Part shown: positions 38,186-46,713 of the stretch, in pieces
Position numbering within the stretch: the stretch's first letter is position 1
Layout: every line of letters starts with the position of its first letter
Assembly (NCBI RefSeq): GCF_026625605.1
Contig: NZ_CP113054.1
Location: 1,302,001-1,366,000 of the forward strand
DNA length: 64,000 nt
From: Luteolibacter sp. SL250
GTDB lineage: Bacteria; Verrucomicrobiota; Verrucomicrobiia; Verrucomicrobiales; Akkermansiaceae
Direction of reading: 5' to 3'
Notes under the pieces: generated by a model
Database searches by the model: none
What the model was told of the DNA's origin: nothing
The model's input: only the letters and a program-made list of their open reading frames with translations
Program-made: the position numbers and the translations under genes

Positions 38186-38698
38186 ATGACGACCGAGGAA
38201 CAGTTTCTTTCCGCAGTCCCGTCTGAAGTGTTGCTGAAACTTCGCACGGCCACGGAAGGTGGATTTGGTGATTATGCGAGATCTTACAGCATGGTGGCTG
38301 ATGCCCACAACAGCCGTGTAGTCGCAAACATCATTAATTGTCACATGGTCGACAGACTGAAGAAGGACGGTTGTGATGAAGACCTCGTTTTCTGTGCTGC
38401 AAACCATCGAGATCTTTTTGTCTATCAGAACAAGGTCATTTTTATCTTCAAGAAGTTGGACGAAAAATTGAAGAGTCGCAATTACCCAACACAGGCGTCC
38501 CGTCGCTTTAACGCGCAGGAACCCCTCCGAGGGATTCCCGCCGCTCTCCCAAGGGTCGAAATCGGTTACGTTCCCGATCCTGCCGGTGCTGCGATCAACG
38601 GAATATTTGCCGTTTACCGCTCAGGAAACATTATCGAGTGGAGCCACGATTTGTACGATTCCCATGACCCAAGACAACGCGACATCAAATTCGCCTAA
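38186..38698 (+). CDS. Unknown protein, possible toxin of HTH-ImmA pair
   Basis: 170 residues, not recognised. It is mixed alpha/beta: HNSRVVANIINCHMVDRL, then LVFCAANHRDLFVYQNKVIF and IFAVYRSGNIIEWSHDLYD (each a separate stretch). There is no signal peptide or membrane helix. It overlaps the following HTH-ImmA/IrrE gene by 35 bases, which points to coupled expression. An unknown protein next to an HTH-ImmA protease is the layout of several toxin-antitoxin or abortive-infection pairs (for example the RosmerTA type). The toxin role is inferred from layout only. Confidence 0.65.
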   Translation: MTTEEQFLSAVPSEVLLKLRTATEGGFGDYARSYSMVADAHNSRVVANIINCHMVDRLKKDGCDEDLVFCAANHRDLFVYQNKVIFIFKKLDEKLKSRNYPTQASRRFNAQEPLRGIPAALPRVEIGYVPDPAGAAINGIFAVYRSGNIIEWSHDLYDSHDPRQRDIKFA

Positions 38699-39746
38699 GC
38701 GCTTCAATCCGAAGATGCTTACCCTGGCTCGGGATTACGCCGAGATGACTCAGGCTGAACTTGCAGAAGAACTCAAGGTCAGCCAAGGCAGTGTGTCGAA
38801 ATTAGAGGAAGATTTGATACCTGCGTCCGATGAAACACTGGAAAAGCTGTCGCGGATCTTTAAAAGGCCGGTAACCTTCTTTTGCCAATTTCCGGGATTC
38901 CCGCTCACATTAGAAGGGCATTTCCGGAAAAAAGCATCGCTGACGAAAAAGCTCCTAAAAAAGGCCGATTCGAGAATGAACATCGAACGTCTTCAGATCA
39001 ATCAGCTGGTAGAGAGTTCTTCCTTGGATTTTTCTGATCCGCCGTTTTGTAATCCCGATGAATACATAGGAGGTCCAAAGCAGATAGCCCAAGAAATTAG
39101 AAGATTTCTGCAACTACCACCTGGCCCCATCGAAGACTTGGTAGAGGTTGTGGAACGGTGCGGTTGCATCGTCAGATTTCTCGACTTTGGGACGCTCCAA
39201 ATTGATGGATTTGCGATTCTTTCTGGAGCAAACGTGCCCATTATTTTTATCAACAAAGCGTTTCCGTCTGATCGGCGTCGTCTTACTCTGGGTCACGAAT
39301 TTGGGCATGTGATCATGCATCGAGGCTGCGTAAGGCCGAATATGGACGAGGAAGCCTTCACATTCGCAGGTGAATTCTTGATGCCTGAAAAGGAGATCAA
39401 GCCATCTTTGTATCCCCTCAATCTTGAGAAGCTGGCTCGCCTAAAATTAAAATGGAAGGTATCTATGGCTGCCATTCTTCAGCACGCAAAGAGGATTTCT
39501 GCTGTCAATGAACGATATTATCGTTACATGCGGGCAGAGTTGAGCAAGAGCGGCTACAGCAAGCAGGAGCCCTACGAAGAAAGTATTCCAACCGAGAAGC
39601 CGAAACTACTGACCAAGGTATTCCGGCATTTCAAAGATGACCTCGGTTATTCAATCGAAGAAATGTCGACGTTGATTTTCGCCAGCCAAGAGGAGGTGAA
39701 GTCTCTTGCTCGCCCCAATCACGACAGATTTACGATTTTAGATTAG
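38664..39746 (+). CDS. HTH-Xre and ImmA/IrrE metallopeptidase protein
   Basis: 360 residues from ATG 38664. The helix-turn-helix is at about residues 16-70 (MLTLARDYAEMTQAELAEEL, KVSQGSVSKLEEDLI). The ImmA/IrrE (COG2856) peptidase domain has its zinc motif HEFGH at 211-215 (LTLGHEFGHVIMH) and a downstream FAGEFLMPEKEI, where the Glu can complete the site. Such proteins repress a promoter through the HTH and relieve repression, or activate a partner, by proteolysis. The stop codon TAG at 39744-39746 straddles the junction with an IS630 element. The native stop is restored after insertion, so the protein should be unchanged. Confidence 0.88.
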   Translation: MTQDNATSNSPKRFNPKMLTLARDYAEMTQAELAEELKVSQGSVSKLEEDLIPASDETLEKLSRIFKRPVTFFCQFPGFPLTLEGHFRKKASLTKKLLKKADSRMNIERLQINQLVESSSLDFSDPPFCNPDEYIGGPKQIAQEIRRFLQLPPGPIEDLVEVVERCGCIVRFLDFGTLQIDGFAILSGANVPIIFINKAFPSDRRRLTLGHEFGHVIMHRGCVRPNMDEEAFTFAGEFLMPEKEIKPSLYPLNLEKLARLKLKWKVSMAAILQHAKRISAVNERYYRYMRAELSKSGYSKQEPYEESIPTEKPKLLTKVFRHFKDDLGYSIEEMSTLIFASQEEVKSLARPNHDRFTILD

Positions 39747-40744
39747 AGCATTTTAAATAATATTGTAGCCGTTTCAGGATTTGTTGCTATCCTTGCCTTA
39801 TGGCAACGATCTCGGTCGATCTCCGGCAGCGCATCCTCAAGGCTTATGATCGTGGCGATGTCAGCCGCGGACAGGTGGCCAGCCGCTTTGAAGTGTCACT
39901 GGGCATGGTCAAAAAGCTGCTCCAGCAGCGGAGCCGTCTCGGCGACATCTCCCCGCTCCATCACCGCAGCGGCCGCAAACCCATCATCCTCGATTCCCAC
40001 CGCCGTGAGATGCGCCTCCTCCTGGCTGATCAACCCGATCTCACCCTTGAGGAGATCCGCGCCCGCCTCGGTCTGGAATGCACCATCCAGGCCATCCATT
40101 ACGTGCTGGCTGACATGGGGCTGACATATAAAAAAAGACGCTCCGCGCCGCCGAGCAATCCCGGCCGGACGTCGCCCGCAGCCGCCGGATCTGGCGCAAA
40201 ATCCAAGGAGGATTTGAACCTTCCCGCCTCGTCTTCCTCGACGAATCGGCGGCGAAAACGAATATGACCCGTTTGCGCGGCCGCTCTCCGCGCGGAAAAC
40301 GCCTTCATGCCAGCGCCCCGTGCGGCCGTTGGAGGACCACGACGATGATCGGTTCGATCCGGCAGGACGGCAGCACCGCCTGTATGACGGTTGAAGGAGC
40401 CCTCAACGCGGAGGTGTTCCGGACTTACGTCCGCGAGATCCTGCTGCCCACGCTCGCACCGGGGGATATCCTCGTAATGGACAATCTCAGCGCCCATAAG
40501 GATCGTGAGGCCCTCAACCTGCTGGAGGAAGCAGGCGTGAAGGTGAGATTCCTTCCGGCTTATTCTCCGGATCTCAATCCGATCGAACTGATGTGGAGCA
40601 AAGTCAAAGCACTCCTCCGCAAAGCCGAAGCGCGCACCAATGAAGCGCTTCTCCTGGCAATCGGCGACGCGTTGTCCCGCGTCACCCAAAAGGACGCCGC
40701 CCATTGGTTCGCCCACTGCGGCTACGGATTTATTTAAAATGCTC
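39746..40744 (+). mobile_element. Complete IS630-family insertion sequence (999 bp)
   Basis: The ends are perfect 15-base inverted repeats (GAGCATTTTAAATAA at 39746-39760 and its complement at 40730-40744), flanked on both sides by TA (39744-39745 and 40745-40746). This is the target-site duplication typical of IS630/Tc1 elements. It carries one transposase in two frames. The insertion is inside the stop codon of the HTH-ImmA gene. Confidence 0.93.
39800..40737 (+). CDS. IS630 transposase, two frames joined by -1 frameshift
   Basis: Frame 1 (39800-40267) encodes the helix-turn-helix part: SVDLRQRILKAYDRGDVSRG, then GRKPIILDSHRREM and LTLEEIRARLGL. The catalytic part continues in the -1 frame from the A7 run at 40130-40136. 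Translation there gives TLRAAEQSRPDVARSRR, then RLVFLDESAAKTNMTR with the first catalytic Asp (DES), LVMDNLSAHKD with the second, and YSPDLNPIELMW with the final Glu, ending at 40737. A -1 slip on the A-run is a usual expression mode for IS630 elements, so the frames are probably a programmed frameshift rather than decay. Confidence 0.88.
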
Positions 40745-40883
40745 TAGTCCGTGGAATCAAGCCCCTCATTGCGCTTGGCGCTTGAATTCGCGCTGAATGA
40801 ACTCACATTCTCGCATTTCACCTTGTCGGAAAAGGCAGCGGGTGAATTCCACCCTCGTTAGCACGCAGCCACCAAGTCGCACA

Positions 40884-41732
40884 TCACGCTTTAGGAACGT
40901 TCTTTGGCCTTAGAATCCCGAGTTCGTGGAAAAGCGAATTGGGAGGCAACAAAAGTTTGATGTTGGCGGAGATTTTTCCACCGGCTTCCCGAACGACGAT
41001 TGGCTCTTCAACGATAAATACCATCGTAGAATCTGGATCTCTTTCTTTTGCCTCTTTAGTCAGGGCATCATAGAATTCGGAAGCGGGCACCAACTCGGGA
41101 TAGAAAGTCGTGGCGACGTAGCTACCGTAGCTCTGAAGCATCTGAATATGGAACTCTCTAAGCGTCGAAACCAAGTCAATCGTAGGATCAGTTGATTTGA
41201 GACCAGATCGCTTCCAGTCTTTGCTCTCCCGGCATAAACGCGCAGGATCGGTTGTAATTTTTATGGTAACAGAGGTGTCCGTTACTTGCCGATTAAAGTG
41301 CCCGACAGCTAATCCCACATGCTGGACATATCCTCTAAAATCAAGCACGAACGCAAAGGGCTTGCACGCTCCACATAATTTGGTGAGGAACGCTTCATAC
41401 TGATCCAATTTCGCCGTATCCTTCTTGAATCGGCGACGAAGTGAGACTTTGAAGTGCTCTTGAATCGAATAGGCGAAGGTCAGATAGTTTAGAATCAAGC
41501 GTTCTATCTCCTCTCCTGAATTCGCGTCTTCTTCCGCCGTTTTGCAAAGCAGCGTATCGAGGTAGTCCCGAAGTTGTCTGTAATTGGCTTCCAACATTCG
41601 GAACAGCGAGAGGCGATTCCTCGCCTCCGACACGCCCTTTGTGAACTCCTTGTGCTGTTCGATCTCGTCGGATCTTAGGGGTCTAATCTCTTCAAATCTC
41701 CCTCTCTGGATATTTCGTAGCGCCAGCTTCAT
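40884..41732 (-). CDS. Hypothetical protein in island
   Basis: 282 residues, not recognised. The N-terminal half is strongly helical and charged, possibly a coiled coil: IEQHKEFTKGVSEARNRL, then LEANYRQLRDYLDTLL. A predicted alpha/beta part follows (PFAFVLDFRGYVQHVGLAVG, LVPASEFYDALTKEAKERD). There is no signal peptide and no known catalytic motif. It lies between the IS630 element and the resolvase on the minus strand, a common place for cargo genes of small elements. Confidence 0.65.
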   Translation of the reverse strand: MKLALRNIQRGRFEEIRPLRSDEIEQHKEFTKGVSEARNRLSLFRMLEANYRQLRDYLDTLLCKTAEEDANSGEEIERLILNYLTFAYSIQEHFKVSLRRRFKKDTAKLDQYEAFLTKLCGACKPFAFVLDFRGYVQHVGLAVGHFNRQVTDTSVTIKITTDPARLCRESKDWKRSGLKSTDPTIDLVSTLREFHIQMLQSYGSYVATTFYPELVPASEFYDALTKEAKERDPDSTMVFIVEEPIVVREAGGKISANIKLLLPPNSLFHELGILRPKNVPKA

Positions 41733-41860
41733 ATCGCCGATTGTGATGAAGCGGAATCAGGAGTCGATAAATCCATGGTGTTGTCCTACGGGTGATGGCG
41801 CTTATCCCGACGTCACGAAGCAAGAGCGATAGCGGAGCCTTGGGAACTAGCACTAGTCCT

Positions 41861-42511
41861 CTAAGAACCTAAACGTTTCAGAAGGCGATGGATAGAAGTG
41901 GTGTGCCAGTCCCTTCCCTGTGGAGTTGGTATCTTCAGTCGATTCAAAGCAGCGGTGATTTCCCGGACGGAAGTGACTCCGGCTTTTCTCAGCTCTTGGA
42001 TCGTAGGCCTAAGGCTTTCCGCAGCGACAAACGCTCGCTCGCGGTTTTCCGCTCCCAACTTGCTGCCGTTCTTTCCAAGAATCACTCCCCGGGCCTTGGC
42101 GCTGGCAAGCGCTGCCTTCGTCCGCGAGGAAATAGCGCGAGCCTCTTCCTCCGCCACAGCGGCAAGGTTTTGGACGGTAAGGCGGTTTGCCGTCGGATTA
42201 TCGACCGCTAGAAACTCAATACGCGCCTCCATCAGCCCGGAGATGAAGTGAAGATTCCGGGCAAGTCGATCCAACTTAGCGATGATGAGAGTCGCCTTTC
42301 GCTTTTTTGAAAGGGCGAGGGCAGCATTCAACTGAGGGCGGTTCTTTCGCTTACCGCTCTCTACCTCCACGAACTCTCCTACCAGCTCCCAATTTCCACC
42401 GTTGAGGTACTTCTCCACTGCTGACTTCTGAGCCTCTAATCCAAGGCCGCTTTGTCCCTGCTTGGCTGTCGAAACTCGATAATACGCCACAAACTTGCCG
42501 TTCACGTTCAC
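41861..42511 (-). CDS. Serine resolvase/invertase-family recombinase
   Basis: About 216 residues from GTG 42511; the frame is open from ATG 42553, and the usual N-terminus (KFVAYYRVST) favours a start close to it. The resolvase domain has the catalytic Ser in YYRVSTAKQGQSGLGLEAQ, then ESGKRKNRPQLNAALALSKK, IAKLDRLARNLHFISGLME and an E-helix region AVAEEEARAISSRTKAALA. A C-terminal helix-turn-helix is seen in VREITAALNRLKIP. It probably acts in recombination or resolution of the mobile segment next to the tRNA-Ser gene. Confidence 0.88.
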   Translation of the reverse strand: MNVNGKFVAYYRVSTAKQGQSGLGLEAQKSAVEKYLNGGNWELVGEFVEVESGKRKNRPQLNAALALSKKRKATLIIAKLDRLARNLHFISGLMEARIEFLAVDNPTANRLTVQNLAAVAEEEARAISSRTKAALASAKARGVILGKNGSKLGAENRERAFVAAESLRPTIQELRKAGVTSVREITAALNRLKIPTPQGRDWHTTSIHRLLKRLGS

Positions 42512-42770
42512 ACATATACGGTCGTTAATGTGGCGCGGAGTAAAAGTGCACAAGCACCTGGAGGCTTCGAAACGCCTCTCTTCATTCCAAAATATCCGAA
42601 AGTGAACTACGCACCTAAATCGTTTGAGAGAACCGGGCGTAAAGCGAGGGAATCCGAGGGCGGGAATTGCTTTCCGGTGGAACAGAGAGAGCCGGGAAAG
42701 CGGCTGTAGCCCCGCAACGTGGGGGAATCTGGGATTTGAAAGAGAACTGAAAAGTTCGTCTCTCGGAAAG

Positions 42771-42860
42771 TGGCGGAACGAGAGGGATTCGAACCCTCGG
42801 TACGGTTACCCGTACGTTCCCTTAGCAAGGGAGTGCTTTCGACCACTCAGCCATCGTTCC
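42771..42860 (-). tRNA. tRNA-Ser(GCU)
   Basis: 90 bases including an encoded CCA (42771-42773). The acceptor stem is GGAACGA/TCGTTCC. The anticodon GCT (42824-42826 on the complement) sits in loop TTGCTAA. There is a long type II variable arm, and the T-arm reads GGGTTCGAATCCC. The 3' end points towards the island, so it is a natural integration site. Confidence 0.95.
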
Positions 42861-42939
42861 TGAAACCGGGTCGAGGGGTTTGAACCATAGCGTGGGGGTT
42901 GCGTCAACCCCTGCTTTCAAAAGTTGGGAGTCCGTCCGT

Positions 42940-44769
42940 TTATTCAGGCTTCTGGGGCTCCTCGGAGGGTTCGGCGAAGTCGGCGTCCGGGAGCTTCTCG
43001 CTGTCGTCACTCTCGGGCTCCGGCTGTTGCGGGGCTTCGGATGGCTCGGTGAAGTCGGAGTCCGGGAGGGCTTCGGCGGTGTTCTCCGGCTCGGGTTGCT
43101 GTGGGGCCTCGGAAGGCTCGGCAAAGTCGGAGTCGGGGAGCTTTTCACCGTCGCCTTCCGTGCCGCTGGCTTCTTCGGCGGAGGCTTCCGGTTCGGCGGA
43201 GTCGAGGGCGGATTGCTCCGCTTCGGCGACTTCGGGCGTTTCGAGGGCGACGGGTTCCTGAAGAAGTTCTTCGGCTTCCGGAGCGGCTTCCTCATCGGCG
43301 GAGGCGGATGCCCCAGCGGCTTCTGCGGTGTCGGCGGCAGAAGCAGCACCGGCGGCTTGGGCACCGGCTTCTCCCTCGGCTTTCGGTGCCTTCGGGCCTT
43401 TGGCCTTTTTCTTCTTCGGTTCCTTGGGCGGGGTGGGCTCGCGGACCTCCTGCACGACGAGGGTGTCGTCGGTGTAGAGGAGGATGTGGCCCTGCTGGAG
43501 GAGCCAGAAGAGATCGGCGGCGTATTCGGCGGGCGGGGCGGTGCTGCCTTCGGGCAGGACGGACTCCCAGAGACCGGCGAGCTTGGCCGGCTTGTTCTCG
43601 CGGATCCACGCGACCATCTTGCCGGGGCGTTCCGCGAGCACGGCATCCGCAGCGAGCGCGTGCGGACGCGCGGGGCCGGTGTGGAGCTTGCCCTGGCGCT
43701 TGAAGACGGGCAGGTGCTCAGCCTCCAGGGCGCGGCACACGGCAGGGATGAGGATGGCGGGATGCTTGCGGGCGTGGCTGCCGGCGATGCGGAGCGAGGC
43801 GAGCAGCGCGGGCGAGAGGTTCTTGCCGGGGATGGCGGCGGAGACTTCCGCCTTGCGCGTTTCGCGGAACGCCTTGTCAAAGGCGGTCATGGAAAGGGCA
43901 CGCTCGGCATCGCCGCGGTCGTCGATCCACGGGGTTTCCCCGCCGGCGTCCTTCAGCCGCCAGCGGATCTTCTGCTTGGTGGTTTCCAGCCAGGCGTTGA
44001 CGGCCTCTTCGCCGCGCTCGGTGCGGACCTTCGCGGAGTAGGCCTCGAACGGCATGTTGGAAAACCGCTCGCGGTGCAGGCGGCGGAGGTTGGTCTGGTA
44101 GGAGTGGAAATTCGGCGGTCCCAGCCATTCGCCGCTCAGGCCGCAGCGGGCGACGGACTGGAAGTTTCCGGTAGGCGGCTCCACTTCGACGGTTTCCTCT
44201 TCCAGGAGCTGGGAGCGGAGATCCGACTGCCACAGGTGGCGCAGGGCTTCCTCGCGGGTCAGGAAAAGCGACTCATCCAGCTTGCCGGCGAAGAACGCGG
44301 GCTTGGACTCCTCCGTCTCGAACACGGCCTTGAGCCGTGCACGCTCGGCGAGGAGAATCTGCGCGACATCGAAGAGAGGATAAACACGTGCGACCTGGTG
44401 GACTTCCTTGCCGATGAGATGGACGGCCTGTGCGTCCGGGGAGATGGTGACGCGCACGCCCGGTGCGGGGGCGATGTCCTCACGCTGCGGAGGGCCGCCA
44501 CGGCGATCCTGATAGGGCCGTCTGCCACCACCGCCGCCGCCGCCACCACGGTCATCGCGGAAATTCCTGCGCCCGTCACCACGCTGGTCACGGTCACGGA
44601 ATCCCTGCTGACGGTCATCGCGACGGTCGTCCCGCCGCGGCGGACGTTCGTCCTTGGCGTCATCGGATTTCGGTGCTCGGGCAGGCTTTCCAGCGTCACG
44701 CGCCCAGGACGGGCCGAGGGCGAAATTGGAAAGCAAACCTTGGAGTGGATCGGGCGCGGGATCGGTCAC
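42940..44769 (-). CDS. RG-rich protein with C-terminal Pro/Glu repeats
   Basis: 609 residues. The N-terminal 100 residues are rich in Arg, Asp and Gly (RRDDRRDDRQQGFRDRD, then a run of eight Gly), like RGG-box RNA-binding tails. A conserved middle domain (about 100-420) includes FLTREEALRHLWQSDLRSQL, GEWLGPPNFHSYQ and TKQKIRWRLKDAGGETPWID. The last 150 residues are acidic and low-complexity, ending in three imperfect repeats of LPDSDFAEPSEAPQQPEPE. I do not know a function; the composition suggests nucleic-acid binding. The minus strand is preferred over a long plus-strand frame here because that frame is Gly/Arg/Leu-rich and resembles nothing. It starts 109 bases beyond the waaA stop and may share its transcript. 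Confidence 0.8.
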   Translation of the reverse strand: MTDPAPDPLQGLLSNFALGPSWARDAGKPARAPKSDDAKDERPPRRDDRRDDRQQGFRDRDQRGDGRRNFRDDRGGGGGGGGRRPYQDRRGGPPQREDIAPAPGVRVTISPDAQAVHLIGKEVHQVARVYPLFDVAQILLAERARLKAVFETEESKPAFFAGKLDESLFLTREEALRHLWQSDLRSQLLEEETVEVEPPTGNFQSVARCGLSGEWLGPPNFHSYQTNLRRLHRERFSNMPFEAYSAKVRTERGEEAVNAWLETTKQKIRWRLKDAGGETPWIDDRGDAERALSMTAFDKAFRETRKAEVSAAIPGKNLSPALLASLRIAGSHARKHPAILIPAVCRALEAEHLPVFKRQGKLHTGPARPHALAADAVLAERPGKMVAWIRENKPAKLAGLWESVLPEGSTAPPAEYAADLFWLLQQGHILLYTDDTLVVQEVREPTPPKEPKKKKAKGPKAPKAEGEAGAQAAGAASAADTAEAAGASASADEEAAPEAEELLQEPVALETPEVAEAEQSALDSAEPEASAEEASGTEGDGEKLPDSDFAEPSEAPQQPEPENTAEALPDSDFTEPSEAPQQPEPESDDSEKLPDADFAEPSEEPQKPE

Positions 44770-44885
44770 AGCAACAAGCTTAACGGCTCGTTTTGAAATG
44801 ACAAACTCCGCTTTGCATCAAATCCGGACCCATTGCGGGGTTGGAAAGCGGCCATTTCCGGCCGATGCGGCGATCACCAACGCGG

Positions 44886-46157
44886 TCATTCCAACCACGA
44901 AACGACGCGTGCGGTCGCGCCCTCATGCACGGCCAGCACACCGGCGGCGGAGTTGGTGAGGCGTTCGCGCGATGCGGGATCGAGCGCGGTGCGGATGGCG
45001 GCGGTGAGGGCGGTCTGGTCGGCGGCCTGCAGCGCACCGCCCGCCGCGATGACGTGGCTGATGAGCGGCTCGAAGTTCTCCATGTGTGGACCGACGATGA
45101 GCGGCTTGCGCGCGAGGATGGCTTCGGCGGGGTTCTGGCCGCCTGTGGACAAGAAGCTTTTGCCGATGACGACGACGTCCGCATGCGCCGTCCAGTCGCG
45201 CAGCTCGCCGGTGGAGTCGATGACGAAGCAGGCGCTCGCCGCATCCGCAGGCGGGACGAACGATGAGCGCAGGGAAACCACAAACCCCGCCTTCTCCAGA
45301 TCCGCCTTCACCTCCGCGCGGCGTTCCGCGTGGCGGGGGACGATGACGGGGAGCACACCGTCACCGGCGGCGCGGATGGCCTCCGCGATCCACGCTTCCT
45401 CACCGATGTGGGTGCTGGCAGCCATGACGGCGGGCCTGCACGGGCCGAAGGCATCCAGCAAGGCCGTGAACTCGGGCCGCCGTGCGGGGTGGGCGCCGCT
45501 GCCGGGGTCGAACTTGATGCTGCCGGTGTGGCGGATCTTTTCCGCAGGCACACCGAGGTTTTCCCAGATGGCGATGTCTTCCTTCTCCTGCACGGCCACG
45601 CCTTCCAGCATGGAGAAAAGCGGGCGCACCCAGTCGCGGGCCTTGCCATAGCGGCCGGCGGAGCGCGGGGAGAGCCGGGCATTCACCAGATGCACGGGGA
45701 TGGCGCGCCTGCGGCAGAGGCGCAGCAGGTGCGGCCACGCCTCACCCTCAATGAGGACGATGCGCGCGGGCTCGAAGCGGTTGAGGTAGCGGCGGACCAT
45801 CCACGGGAAATCGAGCGGGGAATACGTGACGCGCAGGTTTTCCAATCCCGCTCCCGTTGCGACCGCGTGGCCGGTGGCGGTGCCCGTCGCCAGCACGAAC
45901 TTCCGGTCCGGCGCGGCCTTGCGCCACTCGCGGATGAGCTTCAGCGCGATGATCGTTTCGCCGACGCTCACGGCGTGGACGTGGACCGCCCCGCACGGCT
46001 CGTCATCCAGGCGGGTGGTGTAGATGGCGGCGCGTTCGCCGAGCCGCGTGCCGAAGCCGCCACGGCGGATCATTTTCACCACCCAGCCGGGAAAGGCGGC
46101 GATGAACAGGAGCGGCAGGAGGAGCCGGTAGAGCGTGAGGGCGATGAAGAAACGCAT
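44886..46157 (-). CDS. waaA: 3-deoxy-D-manno-octulosonic acid (Kdo) transferase
   Basis: 423 residues, the usual length for WaaA/KdtA. An N-terminal membrane anchor (LYRLLLPLLFIAAFPGWVV) precedes the GT-B fold. Family motifs are GGFGTRLGER, VHVHAVSVGET with the base-like Glu, TGTATGHAVA, SPLDFPWMVRRYLNRF, LIEGEAWPHLL, NARLSPRSAGRY, GSIKFD and GGQNPAEAI. The enzyme transfers Kdo from CMP-Kdo to lipid A precursors at the inner membrane, which shows that this organism makes lipopolysaccharide. The rsmD gene ends 4 bases before its start, so the genes are one transcription unit. Confidence 0.95.
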   Translation of the reverse strand: MRFFIALTLYRLLLPLLFIAAFPGWVVKMIRRGGFGTRLGERAAIYTTRLDDEPCGAVHVHAVSVGETIIALKLIREWRKAAPDRKFVLATGTATGHAVATGAGLENLRVTYSPLDFPWMVRRYLNRFEPARIVLIEGEAWPHLLRLCRRRAIPVHLVNARLSPRSAGRYGKARDWVRPLFSMLEGVAVQEKEDIAIWENLGVPAEKIRHTGSIKFDPGSGAHPARRPEFTALLDAFGPCRPAVMAASTHIGEEAWIAEAIRAAGDGVLPVIVPRHAERRAEVKADLEKAGFVVSLRSSFVPPADAASACFVIDSTGELRDWTAHADVVVIGKSFLSTGGQNPAEAILARKPLIVGPHMENFEPLISHVIAAGGALQAADQTALTAAIRTALDPASRERLTNSAAGVLAVHEGATARVVSWLE

Positions 46158-46161
46158 GCGT

Positions 46162-46713
46162 TCAGGAAATGGCTTCGTAGCGGAGGATGGCGCTGCTGCC
46201 GTATTCGCGGCGGTCCACCAGCGTCCACGCGGCGGACTCCGGGCTGCGCTGGTTCGAGGAGATCTCCGCGATGAACGATCCGCCGGGGGCGAGGCGCGGC
46301 GCGAGGAAGTCGGAGGTGAGCAGGGCGGTGACGTGGTCCTTGTCCCCGGCGTGCTTGAAGTACGGCGGATCCGCGAAGATAAGGTCGTAGGTGGCGGCGT
46401 CCCGCTTCAGGAAAGCCTGTGCCTCCGCACGGACCACGCGGCCTCCCTCCAGCCGGGACTTTGTCAGGTTCTCCGTGATGACGGCGACGGCCTGCCGGTG
46501 CTCATCGACAAAGACGCAGGAGGCGGCGCCACGGCTGAGCGCCTCCAGCCCGAGCGCGCCGGACCCGGCGAAAAGGTCCAGCACGCGCGCGTCCTCATTC
46601 CGCTCCCCCAGGATGGAGAAGATGGCCTGGCGGACGAAGTCCGTGGTGGGGCGGGCGACGGCGGACGGCACCTTGATGGCCAGACGGCCTGCTTTTCCGG
46701 CGATGATCCTCAT
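46162..46713 (-). CDS. rsmD: 16S rRNA (guanine-N2)-methyltransferase RsmD
   Basis: 183 residues, full length. It starts MRIIAGKAGR, has the RPTTDFVRQAIFSIL segment, the SAM-binding VLDLFAGSGALGLEALSRGA (two parts: VLDLFAGSGALG, LEALSRGA) and the catalytic ADPPY. It methylates G966 (E. coli numbering) of 16S rRNA during 30S assembly. The start overlaps the end of the preceding AsmA-like gene as ATGA, and waaA follows after 4 bases. Confidence 0.94.
   Translation of the reverse strand: MRIIAGKAGRLAIKVPSAVARPTTDFVRQAIFSILGERNEDARVLDLFAGSGALGLEALSRGAASCVFVDEHRQAVAVITENLTKSRLEGGRVVRAEAQAFLKRDAATYDLIFADPPYFKHAGDKDHVTALLTSDFLAPRLAPGGSFIAEISSNQRSPESAAWTLVDRREYGSSAILRYEAIS

Noticed and set aside
42880-44796. 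A 638-residue open frame on the plus strand
   Set aside because: It lies opposite the RG-rich protein gene, is dominated by Gly, Arg, Leu and Phe, and resembles no family. GC-rich coding DNA commonly leaves such open antisense frames.
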